Source of the DNA: Furcasterigmium furcatum
Taxonomy: Eukaryota > Ascomycota > Sordariomycetes > Glomerellales > Plectosphaerellaceae
Assembly: GCA_001599815.1 (NCBI GenBank)
Contig: BCIA01000002.1
Span: 5,057,626 to 5,121,625 of the forward strand
DNA length: 64,000 bases
Direction: 5' to 3'
Positions 1 through 10,664 of this stretch are shown piece after piece; the first letter of the stretch is position 1, and every line of letters begins with the position of its first letter. The notes under the pieces are model-generated. The model ran no database searches. It was given only the letters and a program-made list of their open reading frames with translations, and had not been told where the DNA came from. The translations under genes and the position numbers were made by a program.

Positions 1-2
1 AT

Positions 3-3000
3 GAGCTCGAGCACGAAGACTACAGCCCGCACAACGAGGAAAAGAATCCGGAGGATATCCCCATCCTCGAAGAGGACTCAGCTCTGTCTCAGCCCGCACA
101 CAGCAGGGAGCCATCGGTGCAGTTCCAAGCCCCTCTGCTTACCGCGATGCCATCCGGAGATGGGCCTGTTCTTCACCATCCCCGCCCTCACAGCCGTGGC
201 CATTCTTTGACGAAGAGCTATTTCCAGGAGGAAGTTCCCGCCACTCCCGATGTCAGCAATCTGGGCCAGTTCGGCGGTTGGGGCGATGCTCCCGCGCAGG
301 TCGCTGACGAGCAGGCTGAGATCGAAACCAACCCCAGTAACCTGGGTACCCCTGTTCAAGACTTCAGCCTGGCCTCCCTGCTGCACCAGCATTCCCGTAA
401 CATGTCGACCACAAGCAACCCCTGGCAAGATTCGCAGTCTGCTGCAAGCAGCGGCTCAAGACAAAGGAGACCCAGCCACGGCAGTCGCCCGAGCCATGGA
501 AGCAAGCCATCCTTGTCCAAGCTCAACGTTAATGCCCCTGAGTTCAAGTTCAACCCTGGCAAGGATTTCCAGCCCAGCGGCCAATTCGTGTTCGGGGCGA
601 AGCCTGAGCCTCGTGCTGAACCTGTGGCGGCGCATGTCTTCCAGGCTGGTTCTGGTCCTGGCTCTTGGGCGCAGGATGTTGCTTCGCCACAGGAAAACTC
701 CTTCAATGCATCCTTCTCTTCGAACATGAATGCAGGCGCTGTCCCCTTCTCGCCAAACGCCTCAGCATTCTCCCCCCACGTGCCCGTCTTCTCCCCCGGC
801 CACGGCGATTTCAGCTTCTCTTCGTCCGGTCCCAAGTTCCGGCCTGACGCTCCCGCCTTCACTCCTTTCGGTGGCATGTCCGACTCATACACCAGTGCCG
901 CGGGTTCTGGAAATGAGAGCGGCGGCACTCGACCGAACTCTATCTTTGGCAACCTCAACCTTGCTGAGATCGTTAAGCCTGTCAAGAAATCTAAGGCCGT
1001 CCCTATTATTCGCCCGTCGAGCGGCTCGAAGCCTGAGGACGAGATTGAGGTCGGCGAGGACGAGAACGGAAGGACAATCACCGAGTCGCGTTCTAAGCGG
1101 GCAAAGGCAGGTCGCAACGACGGCGATTCCGTGCCTCTGTTCGCGGAACCGACACCCTCCCCTCAACCCCAGCAGGCCCAGTTCGCCCCGCCAGATCTCT
1201 CGGCGTCCATCGCAAGGTCAGCGGACGATGATGTCGCTGACACCACTATGTCTTCTACTGCGGTCTCAGAGAATCACGCCGATTCAAGGGCCTTCTCTGC
1301 AACCAGCCCTTCAGATGCCGGTCGCGACGTCCCTAAAAACAGCTGGGCGCCCTTCGAGTTCAACTCGGCGATGGACGTGCAATCATTCAACGATGCCCGA
1401 CCATTTGGCGAAGATTCCTTCAAGAAGGGTCACAGGAAGAGCCTGTCTGCGACTGCCCAAGCATTCGTGCCCGGTGGCTCGTGGGGAGGTTCGGCGGCTG
1501 AGCAGGAGACGGAGGATGACGAGGAGGAGGACGATGAGCGCGAACGTGAGGCTACGATTGAGCCCCCCGCACACCAGGTCGCTGCGCTCACCGAGCCAGT
1601 CACTCCCCCCCCTGAGAAGGTCCAGCCAGTCGAGCCTTTATCACCTCCCGCAGAGGTTGCTCAGTCGCCCACGGAGAATCCCTTCGAGTTGCCTGCCTTG
1701 CGTAAGGGACTGGGCGCATCTCGGTTTGCATCGCCTCCGCCTAAGCCTAAAGGGCTCAAGGCCTCGCGTTTCGCATCTCCACCAAAGGCCGACCCCCAGG
1801 AGACACCTGCCCAGTTCGCTTTCGGCTCAGATGTTCCCGAAGAACACACTGAACAGACTCAGCCTGGTGTCGACGAGACTGCCACTGCCGGTGACGGGCA
1901 TGAGCCCACCTATGAGGAGATTGATGCTATTATGAATCACCTCAACCAGAACGACCCGACAATGGGCGTCAACAAGGGTGTTGTTGCTGAGGATACTCAC
2001 TGGCATCAACCGAGCCCCACGAGGCAGATCTCAATCGCAGCCGTCACCAACTCTTCTCCTTACCACCTGGAGCCAGCCACCCAGTTCCGCGCTGGTACCA
2101 GAAGCCCCAGCCCTCGCAAGTACCAGCAGCTGCCTAGCCTGGCACCTGCCATTCCTTCTACCGAACTGGAGGATCCTTTCGTCGACCCACCCAAGAGTGC
2201 CCAGTCTTTCGATGCCCCTGTCCAGCGCCTCAACGGAGACGAGGTCGTTGCCAACAGCGACTGGGATGGTACCTTCAGCGACGAGGAGCAGGAGAAGCTG
2301 GAGCAGCGCGTGCAGTTCTTCGACGGACGCGTTAACGACCTTGTTGGCGATCTGCTTAATGCTCGTCTTCAACCCCTGGAAAAGACTCTTCTCGCTATCG
2401 AGCGTCATTTCGCTGGCCAGCCCCGCCGGGCTGCCTCGGTTCTTCGCCACGAGCGCCGCAGCACGTCGGCCGAGATCCAGGAGAGCGATGCCGATGATGA
2501 GGATGAGGAGCCTTTGGTCCGTCGTTCCATGAGCCCCCGTCGTGACAGGAGGATGGAGCAGATCCGCACCGCTGTTCTCGATGCGTTCTCAGTGCAGCAG
2601 CGCAATGCTCCCGTTGCGCCTGCCATCCTTGAAGCCCCGACGTCAGATGATGCAGTTCTCAAGGCTCTTGATGAGATGAGGTCGCAGCTTGATCAGCGGC
2701 CCAGCTTCCGTGGCGAGGATCTTCGCAGCGTCGTTGAAGAGGTCATGGAGAGCCGCATGCCGGCAGTCTCCAAGGACCCTAACGCTGTGGCAGACTCTGA
2801 CAAGATCAATGAACTTCAGGCCAAAATTATCGACTTGGAGGAACGCCTCTACGTCGAGAAGGATCAGGTTGAAAAGGCCATCAAGGAGCGCCGCGATGCC
2901 GAGGAGCTCGCAGCCGAATTGAACAGGAAGCTGCACAGCGCCGAGACCCGCGTCGAGGTTGAAATCATGAATCGCAGTGTTTACGACCAGCGCATCGGCG

Positions 3001-5162
3001 ATCTTGAGGACAGGCTTAGGCACCAGGAGACCCGCACCGATGAGCAAGTCGAAGGACGCAGAGCTGCCGAGGACAGACTGTCCGAAGTCCAGCGCCTCCT
3101 TCGCATCTCGTCTGAGGAGGAGACACGCCTCCGGGAGACGCTCGAGGAGCGCGAGCAGAAGTTGAGACACATCGAGCAGACCACTGCCAAGAGCAGCATG
3201 CGCATGTCTCTCCTGGAGGCTGCCCAGAACAACTCGAGCCAGTCGCAGTCTGAGATGACAAACAGGTTTAACATCATCGACGCCGATCTCCGGGAAGCCC
3301 GCAAGGAGTCTCAGCACTACAAGTCTGAGTTCGAACGAGTCGCAAGCATGTCTCGCCGCCACCAGGCTGAGCTCGACCACGCTCTGGAGGAGAGCAAGCA
3401 GCAGCAGCGGTTCATCGACACCCTAGGCACCCAGCTCCAGGAGAACGAACGTATCCGGGAGAGCTGGCGCTCCAAGTTCACCTCGCTTCAGGAAGAAATG
3501 ACCCAGGCCGCGCGCGAGATTACCGAAGAGAATGCTCGTCGCACTAAGAGGGAGCAGTCTCTGGTCGCTCGGCAGGAAGTCCTGGACGCCAAGTTGCAAG
3601 CCGAGGCTCGCACCAGGGAACGTATTGAAACGGAACTCGAGCGCCTCGAAAGCGGTGAGCGCCAGGGTCTCCGCGCCATGAGCGAGATGAAGCGCCTTGA
3701 AGCTCTGCTCGTCGAGATGCGACAGGAGAACCACAACCTTCAGCAGACCGCAATGCGGTACCAGCGCGAGTTCGAGGAGGCCAGAGAGTCTGGCGCCAGC
3801 GAAGTCCAACGCACGCGCAGGTCCCTGCAGTCCGAGCTCGACTCTGCCAACCACCAGGTCAATGTGGTCCGCCAGGAGATGGAGGACCAGATGTCTAAGC
3901 TGCAGACTGATCTCGACCAAGCCAACCTCGACGTTGAATCCGCCAAGGCCAAGACCGATATGCTGGTTGAGGAGGCCCAGACCACCAAGATCACCGAGAT
4001 CGAGCAGCTCAAGGAGAACCATGCCAACCAGATCGAGGATCTCCAGACTCGCCACGCCATGCAGCTCGGCAACACTGTTGAGGAAGCGCAGAAGGCCGAG
4101 CAGCTCCTGCTTGAGCGTCTCAGTCTCTCTTCCTCCAAGACGGAACATCTCCAAGATCGTGTCTCTCACCTCGAAGAAAAGCTAGAGATTGCCAAGGAGG
4201 CAGCTCTAGCGGCTGCAAAGCGTGCCAAGTCCCCGCCCGTTGAGGCCGTTCAGTTCGCTTCCATCCCCGCGCCTGTCCCTGCACCTGCGGCCAAGCCTGC
4301 GGTCAGATCTATGGACTTGCCAGAGAAGATCTCGCCTCAGGCCCTGCGCGAGTCTATCATGGTGCTCCAAGAGCAACTACAAGCCCGCGAGCAACAGATC
4401 GAGGAGCTCGAGCAGAAGGTGGAGAAACTCGACCCTGAGGCACCGGCCAAGATCGCCAAGCGTGACGATGAAATCACCTGGTTGCGCGAGCTTCTCGCCG
4501 TTCGCCACGGAGATCTCCAGGATATCATCCGGGCTCTCTCGAGCGAGCATTACGACAGGGAGGCCGTCAAGGATGCCGCCATCCGCCTCAAGGCAAACCT
4601 CCAGATGGAGGAACAGGAGCGTGAACGCGCTATGAATGGTGGATCGGCGATCAACCTTCCCAGCATCGCGCAGACTATCCAAAATGCCAGCCCTCGCGTT
4701 GCCCAAGCAGTCGGACCGTTGGCGGCCGCCTGGGGCAACTGGCGCAAATCTCAGCAACAGCCCAGGAGCATGTCCGGCGCAGCATCGTCCCCTTCCATGG
4801 CTCGTGGTAGACACACTTCGACACCGTCCAGATCCACCAGCGCCCAGACTCCTAACAGTGCACTGAGCGGCTTGCTCACACCTCCTGCTTCAGGTCTCCG
4901 CCAGACACCTACCCCTAGCGCAAGCCAGCCCACTGCGTTCGCCAACACTGGCCGTCGCATGACATCCGCCGAGCTGGCAAAACGCGCCAGGGAGTCCCAG
5001 TCCTCAAGACAGGCTGAGAAGATGCCCCAGCGCGACGTTACGCCTCCTCGTCGGCTGAGCCAGGGCGAGCCCATCACGCCACCCATGATGCGGGAGAGTG
5101 CCTACGACTCGGACGCACATGCTGGCGACTTTGACGACAACGACTTTTTCGAGGAAGATTGA
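3..5162 (+). CDS. Large coiled-coil protein, 5' end outside the window
   Basis: The frame is open from base 3 to a TGA at 5160-5162, giving 1719 residues with no initiator inside the window, so the gene starts upstream. The first half (about residues 1-750) is Ser/Pro/acidic and looks disordered. It holds a short duplicated motif of the form GLxASRFASPP (nt about 1705-1785) and many FSP/FxF-type peptides. From about nt 2795 to 4230 there is a nearly unbroken heptad-rich coiled coil, followed by a second shorter one (nt about 4330-4620). The tail is basic/Ser-rich and ends with an acidic DDNDFFEED. No motor, kinase or membrane segment is visible. The architecture suggests a scaffold at cortex, septum or spindle pole body, but this is inference and I do not recognise the specific family. 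No intron is needed in the visible part. It converges on SRP receptor alpha downstream. Confidence 0.85.
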   Translation, partial: ELEHEDYSPHNEEKNPEDIPILEEDSALSQPAHSREPSVQFQAPLLTAMPSGDGPVLHHPRPHSRGHSLTKSYFQEEVPATPDVSNLGQFGGWGDAPAQVADEQAEIETNPSNLGTPVQDFSLASLLHQHSRNMSTTSNPWQDSQSAASSGSRQRRPSHGSRPSHGSKPSLSKLNVNAPEFKFNPGKDFQPSGQFVFGAKPEPRAEPVAAHVFQAGSGPGSWAQDVASPQENSFNASFSSNMNAGAVPFSPNASAFSPHVPVFSPGHGDFSFSSSGPKFRPDAPAFTPFGGMSDSYTSAAGSGNESGGTRPNSIFGNLNLAEIVKPVKKSKAVPIIRPSSGSKPEDEIEVGEDENGRTITESRSKRAKAGRNDGDSVPLFAEPTPSPQPQQAQFAPPDLSASIARSADDDVADTTMSSTAVSENHADSRAFSATSPSDAGRDVPKNSWAPFEFNSAMDVQSFNDARPFGEDSFKKGHRKSLSATAQAFVPGGSWGGSAAEQETEDDEEEDDEREREATIEPPAHQVAALTEPVTPPPEKVQPVEPLSPPAEVAQSPTENPFELPALRKGLGASRFASPPPKPKGLKASRFASPPKADPQETPAQFAFGSDVPEEHTEQTQPGVDETATAGDGHEPTYEEIDAIMNHLNQNDPTMGVNKGVVAEDTHWHQPSPTRQISIAAVTNSSPYHLEPATQFRAGTRSPSPRKYQQLPSLAPAIPSTELEDPFVDPPKSAQSFDAPVQRLNGDEVVANSDWDGTFSDEEQEKLEQRVQFFDGRVNDLVGDLLNARLQPLEKTLLAIERHFAGQPRRAASVLRHERRSTSAEIQESDADDEDEEPLVRRSMSPRRDRRMEQIRTAVLDAFSVQQRNAPVAPAILEAPTSDDAVLKALDEMRSQLDQRPSFRGEDLRSVVEEVMESRMPAVSKDPNAVADSDKINELQAKIIDLEERLYVEKDQVEKAIKERRDAEELAAELNRKLHSAETRVEVEIMNRSVYDQRIGDLEDRLRHQETRTDEQVEGRRAAEDRLSEVQRLLRISSEEETRLRETLEEREQKLRHIEQTTAKSSMRMSLLEAAQNNSSQSQSEMTNRFNIIDADLREARKESQHYKSEFERVASMSRRHQAELDHALEESKQQQRFIDTLGTQLQENERIRESWRSKFTSLQEEMTQAAREITEENARRTKREQSLVARQEVLDAKLQAEARTRERIETELERLESGERQGLRAMSEMKRLEALLVEMRQENHNLQQTAMRYQREFEEARESGASEVQRTRRSLQSELDSANHQVNVVRQEMEDQMSKLQTDLDQANLDVESAKAKTDMLVEEAQTTKITEIEQLKENHANQIEDLQTRHAMQLGNTVEEAQKAEQLLLERLSLSSSKTEHLQDRVSHLEEKLEIAKEAALAAAKRAKSPPVEAVQFASIPAPVPAPAAKPAVRSMDLPEKISPQALRESIMVLQEQLQAREQQIEELEQKVEKLDPEAPAKIAKRDDEITWLRELLAVRHGDLQDIIRALSSEHYDREAVKDAAIRLKANLQMEEQERERAMNGGSAINLPSIAQTIQNASPRVAQAVGPLAAAWGNWRKSQQQPRSMSGAASSPSMARGRHTSTPSRSTSAQTPNSALSGLLTPPASGLRQTPTPSASQPTAFANTGRRMTSAELAKRARESQSSRQAEKMPQRDVTPPRRLSQGEPITPPMMRESAYDSDAHAGDFDDNDFFEED

Positions 5163-5897
5163 CCAAGTCTCGTTGTCGATATCTCAAAATACTATTTCCT
5201 TTGTCAAATGTACACGACAAGTCTGAATCACGTCGACACAGTCGACTTCGAGCAAAGAGGCCGCAACCGCTCGCCAATGCTCGCACCGTTAGAATGATAC
5301 CCCTTTCCCGTTCCACAGCGCATCTGGGTCACGACTCGGTCGTTTTCAGAGTCGTTGGCACATATACACGTCGGCGACGCCATGTGAGCTCTCAAAGAGG
5401 TCAATGGCCTCGCTTTTCTCTACAATTTTCTCGTCACTCGTTTTCATATGTCATCTGAGACTTTGCTGCATAGCGGGGAAGGAGCCGAGATGTCTAAACA
5501 GGGGGGATGGTTTTCATGCGGCGGCTGGCTGGTTTGTTGCTTGCGCCTCCAAAAGGGAACACTCGTTTTCGCGCAGGCATGGGGGACCTGCTCCGGTTTC
5601 TGGCCATCTACGCAGATGCCATTAGAGTACATAGTAATAATTGCGATTCCTCTCTGAACTCGAGTTGTATTGGATTTTGGTGTCCACGTTGATCAGCATT
5701 GGAAATTCACACCGGGCAACAAGCAGGCTTGTGTCCATCGCATCAATTGGGGTATCTGGCAATTAATCCCGTCCCAAGCCACATATAACATAGGAGAGAT
5801 GATGAATCCGGTCTCGTGCGTGTGCCGTTCTGCCAAACGGCCTCGCTGGATCCGAGCCGGCCATAGAAGATATTTAGTCTCACAGCTGGATGGCCGT
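5163..5897. other. Convergent 3' flanks, no gene seen
   Basis: This 735-base interval lies between the stop codons of the coiled-coil gene (plus) and SRP receptor alpha (minus). It should contain both 3' UTRs. Only short ORFs without family resemblance are present. Confidence 0.6.
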
Positions 5898-8070
5898 TTA
5901 CGTGCTGCTGAGCAGCTTTTCGACGGCCCACTTGACGCTGAAGTTGCGCAGGTCCGAGTAGTGCTGGCCGACGCCGACGAAGAGCACAGGGACGTTGGTG
6001 GCGTGGACGAGGGAGACGAGCGTGCCGACCATGCTGCCGACGGTGTCGCACTTTGAGATGATGAAGCCGTCGAGGTTGCGGGTGGCGCCAAAGGCGGCGT
6101 TGAAGTTGCGTGCCTGGGCGACGGAGTCTGTGCCGACGAGGGCCTGAGGGTGGAGAAAGTCAGTCAGGGCGTTTCATTCTCACGGGGGTTCGAGGTGAAG
6201 GGAGGGAAGGGGGGACGTACCTCGCCGACCATGAGGATCTTGTCGGGCTTGGCGAAGTTGGCGAACTTCTCGAGGGAGGACATGAGGCGCTGGTCGTTGT
6301 GGCGGCGGCCGGCGGTGTCGATGAGGACGACGTCGTAGCCCTCCGCGGCGGCGTGGGTGACCGCGTCGCGGGCGACCTGAGCGGCGTCCTTACCGTAGCC
6401 CTTCTGGTAGAGCTCGACCCGGCCGCCCTCGCGGGCGGTGAGCTCCTTGAGGTTGCGGACGTGGACGCCGAGCTGCTCGACTGCACCGGAGCGGAAGGTG
6501 TCGCCGGCGGCGATGAGGACGCGGTACTTGTTCTGCAGGAGGAAGAAGCAGATCTTGGAGAGGTTGGTGGACTTGCCGACGCCGTTGACGCCGACGATGG
6601 AGATTACGTAGGGGCGGGGCTTGGAGAGGGAGGTGACGCCGGGGCGGGTGATGGCATCGATCTCGCGGAGGAGGTCGAGGGAGGAGGTGGGGGTGAGCAT
6701 CTTGGTGAGGGAGGCTTCCATGGCGGACTGGATGCGGGCGTTGATGCTCTCGAAGTTGCCCGTCTTGACGCCGAGGAGCTCCTTCTCGACGCCCTCGCAG
6801 AGGCGGATGGCGGCCTCGCGGGCGACGTTCTTCTGGAGGAGGTGCTCCTCCATGCCCTTCATGGCCTTCTCGAGGTCCTCCTTGGTGAGGGTCTTGCCGC
6901 CGACGACGTTCCGGAACAGGCCGCCGATGGTGCTGAGGCTGGACCCGAGCAGGCCGGAGGGCTGGCTCTTCGCGGCGTCGGTCTTAGACTTAGCGGAGGC
7001 GAGGATGTCGTGCACTTCGTCGTCGAGGTCCTTGAGGACGAACTGGCCCTTGTTGGTAGTCGAGCCCCAGGTGTCACGGTCGACCTCCTCGAGCGCATTG
7101 GAGCGCGCGGCGGGCTCGGCGTCGGAATCGCTCGTCGCCGACTTGGCTGCGGTGGAGTAGTCGAGCTGGCGGCCGTCCTCCTCGTCGGCCATGCCGTCCG
7201 CATCCCACTTCCTGCCCTTCTTGACCGCCTTGGCGGCAGCGGGCTTCTGTCGCCTTCCAGGACCTTCGTCGCCGGAGGAGGCGGGTGCCGAGGTTGCGGC
7301 GTTCTGCATCTTGCGCGCGCGGCGCGACATCTTGGCAGCAGGGCCGGGTTTGGCCATCACGAGGTTACTACCGCCGGGGGTAGAGGGCCGCGAGACGTTG
7401 GGAGTGACGACCGGGGTCGATTCATCGGCGGAGACCCCGTCATTGGCGCCGTTGAGCGCCCGGCCCTTGTAGTTGAGGCCGGGGGGAAGGGGAGGCTCGT
7501 CGCCGAGGTTGCCGGAGATGGTGGGCTCTTCTTTGGGGAGCTCCTGGGAGTGGACGGATTCGCCTTTGGCGCCGGTGCCGGTGCGCTCGAGCTCCTTGAG
7601 CTGCTGGTCGAAGTACTCGTCGAAGCCGTCGCATTCGACGACGAGGGTGTTGGGCTTCTTGACTTCCTCGCCATAGAGGTCGATGAAGATGGTCTTGATG
7701 TTGTCGACGAGCTTGTCTAGCCAGGGCAGATGGAGGAGGGATCTGTAGACGGCCTAGTGGGCGAGGGGAAGCGAGTCAGCAAGTGGTCGTGTGAGGTGTG
7801 CAGAGTGGTGTGTTAGTTGGGAGGGGGAGCGCGCACGATGAACATGACCCCGAATTCTTTCACGAATGCATATCTCAGCATGTGCTGGCCGCTCTTGTAT
7901 GGCGGGTTGAGTGATGAGGACTGGCCATCGCGGGCTGTGGCGTACTCGCTCTTCTCCTCGATGAAGACGTCGGTGATGAAGTTGTTGATGATGGTGGGAT
8001 TCACGGGGGTCAAGGTCCTTGACCAGAGGACCTCGCCACCAGTGGTGACAATGTTGAATGAGTCCAGCAT
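5898..8070 (-). CDS. SRP101: Signal recognition particle receptor subunit alpha (SR-alpha)
   Basis: Three exons read on the minus strand: 8070-7837, 7753-6221 and 6143-5898, giving 670 residues, normal for fungal SR-alpha. Introns are GTGCGC..CTAG (83 nt) and GTACGT..CAG (77 nt), both phase 0. Exon 1 and the start of exon 2 carry the SRX longin-like domain that binds the beta subunit (MLDSFNIVTTGGEVLW). A charged linker follows, then the NG GTPase domain with P-loop GVNGVGKSTN (about residue 460), DTAGRR, the specificity motif SKCD and the closing VGVGQ region. It ends in a short KLLSST tail. The GTPase pairs with SRP54 at the ER membrane to dock ribosome-nascent chains. It shares a 627-bp divergent promoter with YIF1. 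The assignment is secure; exact splice sites rest on frame continuity and consensus. Confidence 0.95.
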
Positions 8071-8697
8071 CGCAATGGCTTCCCGGGAGGATTTGGGGAG
8101 GAATGTGGAACGGGGGAACGGGGGAACGAGCGGTGTTCGGCGGGCACGCGAGGTTGATGTAGGGGATGGAGGGGCGCGGTCTCGCCGGTGTTCTAGAAAC
8201 TTGGCCTTAGATGTTGGACGACTCGCTCGCCCGAGTCCGAGCAGAAGCGGGAGCTATGACGATAAGGGTCCAAGACCGGCCGCCCCACTCTGGGGAAGCC
8301 CGATAAGCCAGGGTCGGAGGCTTGATGATCCGGCCGGCCGGCGGTGAACAGGGGGTGAAGGAGAGTGCACTGTGCGGCCCCTCCGACTCACAGCAGTGAC
8401 AGACAGTGTCTTTTCATCGGTGCGCTTACAGTACGGCCCTGCCCAGGTGGGCTCTCCCCCAAGCTCCCTGGAGCTCGCTCACAGTGGACGATTCGATTCC
8501 TGGCGGCGAAATAAACACCTTTCCACATCCAGCCCCAAGTCGCAGCCTAGGCGGAAGACCACCATCCGACATCCCTTGCCCAAACCAACCCTCGAGCACT
8601 ACCGGACACTGCATCGAGCACCGACGATCCACCGAGGTCTTGTCGCTTCAAAAGGACAACGCTCTGCCTCCGCGAAACCCGCCCACGCCCGCCCACG
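8071..8697. promoter_or_regulatory. Divergent promoter of SR-alpha and YIF1
   Basis: This 627-base interval separates the start codons of two genes transcribed outward, both serving the early secretory pathway. It includes pyrimidine-rich stretches on the YIF1 side (about 8560-8695) typical of fungal 5' leaders. I could not identify a specific factor-binding site with confidence. Confidence 0.55.
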
Positions 8698-9802
8698 ATG
8701 CAGCAGCGCCCCACGACATACGGGCAATCCCCTCCCCTCCACCATCCCGTCCCGCAACATGTCTCGACAGTCCCCCAGCTGAGATCGCCACCTCCTCCAA
8801 TGTCGCAAACAGGCTCGCAGCAGGGCTACGCCGGCAGCCCGTACCAGCAGCAGGGCGGCTCGGCCGGCAACGTGTTCGGCGCATACGGACAGTTCATGAA
8901 CGATCCCACCGCCCAGGTGGCAGCCCAGTTTGGCCAGACGGCCTTCAAGCATGGCCAGGAGTACATGGAGCAGAATGTATGGGACATCCGGCAGGCAGAA
9001 GCAGGGGCAGAGGTAGCCGAACCACAGCTAACACCTCCCAGTTCAACCGATATGTCAACGTCAACGCCCTGAAGCACTACTTCAACGTCACAAACTCCTA
9101 CGTCATCAACAAGCTCTTCCTCGTGCTGTTCCCCTGGAGACACAAGCCCTGGTCTCGCAAGCAGGCGGTCGGGCCCAACGGTCAGGAGGGCTGGTACCTG
9201 CCGCCCCGCGACGACGTCAACAGCCCCGACATGTACATCCCGGTCATGGCCATCGTGACATACGTCCTGTTGTCGACGCTGGTCGCCGGCCTGCGGGGGC
9301 AGTTCCAGCCGGAGCTGCTGGGGTACACGGCGTCGACGGCCCTGGTGGTGGTCCTCCTGGAGATCGCCATCCTGAAGCTGGGATGCTACCTGATGGGCAT
9401 CTCGAACGCCTCGCAGCTGTACGATCTGATCGCGTACTCGGGGTACAAGTTCGTGGGCATCATCGTCACCATCGCCGTGGCCCAGATTGTCAACGGCGGA
9501 AAGGGGACCGGCGGCTGGGTTGGCTGGGGCGTGTTCTTCTACACGTTCCTGGCGAACTCGCTCTTCCTGGTAAGTGTCCCGTGCTGCCTTGTGGTGTAGG
9601 GTATGAAAAAGACTAACCGAAGCAGATGCGGTCGTTGAAGTACGTCCTCCTCCCCGAAAACCCGGCGGGCGGACCCATGCAGCCGGGCGGTTCGGCGCAG
9701 TCGACGGTGTCGCGGGCCAACCGCAACGCGAGGACGCAGTTCCTCTTCTTCTACGCGTACCTGATCCAGCTGCTCTTCATGTGGATCATGACCATGGCCT
9801 AG
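8698..9802 (+). CDS. YIF1: YIF1-family ER-Golgi transport membrane protein
   Basis: Three exons, 8698-8976, 9042-9569 and 9626-9802, encode 327 residues. Introns are GTATGG..CCCAG (65 nt) and GTAAGT..GACTAAC..GCAG (56 nt), both phase 0. The first 60 residues are Gln/Pro/Gly-rich and presumably cytosolic. They are followed by the Hrf1/YIF1 domain, with conserved blocks around VFGAYGQFMNDPTAQ, FNRYVNVNALKHYFNVTN and KLFLVLFPWRHKPW, and about five C-terminal hydrophobic segments. Exon 3 ends with the last helix (FFYAYLIQLLFMWIMTMA). YIF1 works with YIP1 and Rab GTPases in COPII vesicle budding/fusion between ER and Golgi. The start was chosen because it gives the typical short Pro/Gln-rich head. 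Confidence 0.94.
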
Positions 9803-10664
9803 ACAGTTCGCCCTGGAAGATGGGGAATATCACCATAATGACGAAACCTGGAAGCGAGCACGCTGGATAGAGTCGGGCGTCGCAAGGACAAGCATCAGCT
9901 CTACAGGGGATATGGAGGGGCGGCGTACAAAACGTGGCAGCACAGCAGGGGACGCAGGCGGATATGACAGGCGCACTGGCAGTTATTTAGTGCTGCACAA
10001 GCAAGACAGAGCAAGACAGGCCGTGCCGGGAAGCAGTTCCTGGGGGGTGGTGAGGTGCTGTAAGATATAGAATCACAGCGAGCACGATAATGAGACGAGA
10101 TGAAATATATTTTGCGGCCACCTTTGGCTGCTACTACTACTGCGACGCTCGATGTCCTAATGGGTATGAGGCTCTGACTAACAGACCTGTCTTAGGATCC
10201 CAGGCGGCAGCGAAGCGGGTTTTTAAANCCCCGTCACCGCCGCTTCTCAACGGTTGAAGCCTGATGTGCCCTGCTTCCAGGCTTCCAGCGCCTCCGAGTC
10301 GGCTTTGGTGAGATGACGTTGGCGGGAAAGCGCCGCTAGCGCTTTTCGGGGCGCTCCAGTAGCTTCCCGCCACCAATCTTCAGGGGTCACGGCCAAGACA
10401 TAAGCTCCTGTCAACCCGCGACTAGGTAGTTCGAGGACTTCGCCTTGACATCCACCATCTTCGTCCGTCATCCTCTGCCTGGTGTCCTAGATTCCTTCTT
10501 GTCGGCCCTCGCATACGCTGTTGAGTTGGTAGATCTTGCTCTTGAATATTTCCTTCGCCCTGCTGGCTGCGCGCCTCACCGCTTGAAAGACCCGCCGACG
10601 ACCTCACCGTCGAACCCCTCGAGAGCTCTTGCAACAAGCTACGCCGTTGACATCACAAGTCAGC
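9803..10664. other. Intergenic region with one ambiguous base
   Basis: This interval holds the YIF1 3' flank and the promoter/leader of the Mpv17-family gene. Base 10228 is an N next to a T/A-rich run, possibly an unresolved homopolymer. A minus-strand 74-codon ORF (10247-10471) contains the coherent-looking peptide AVTPEDWWREATGAP. It matches nothing I recognise, so I do not call it a gene. Confidence 0.4.
10228..10228. other. Ambiguous base (N)
   Basis: A single N follows a T/A-rich run in the YIF1-Mpv17 spacer. No coding sequence is affected. A second single N is at 12241 inside the Dabb intron. Confidence 0.95.

Noticed and set aside
6110..7720. 536-codon plus-strand ORF rich in Gly/Val/Glu/Asp
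   Set aside because: It is the antisense shadow of the SRP receptor alpha exon, whose GTPase motifs are unmistakable.
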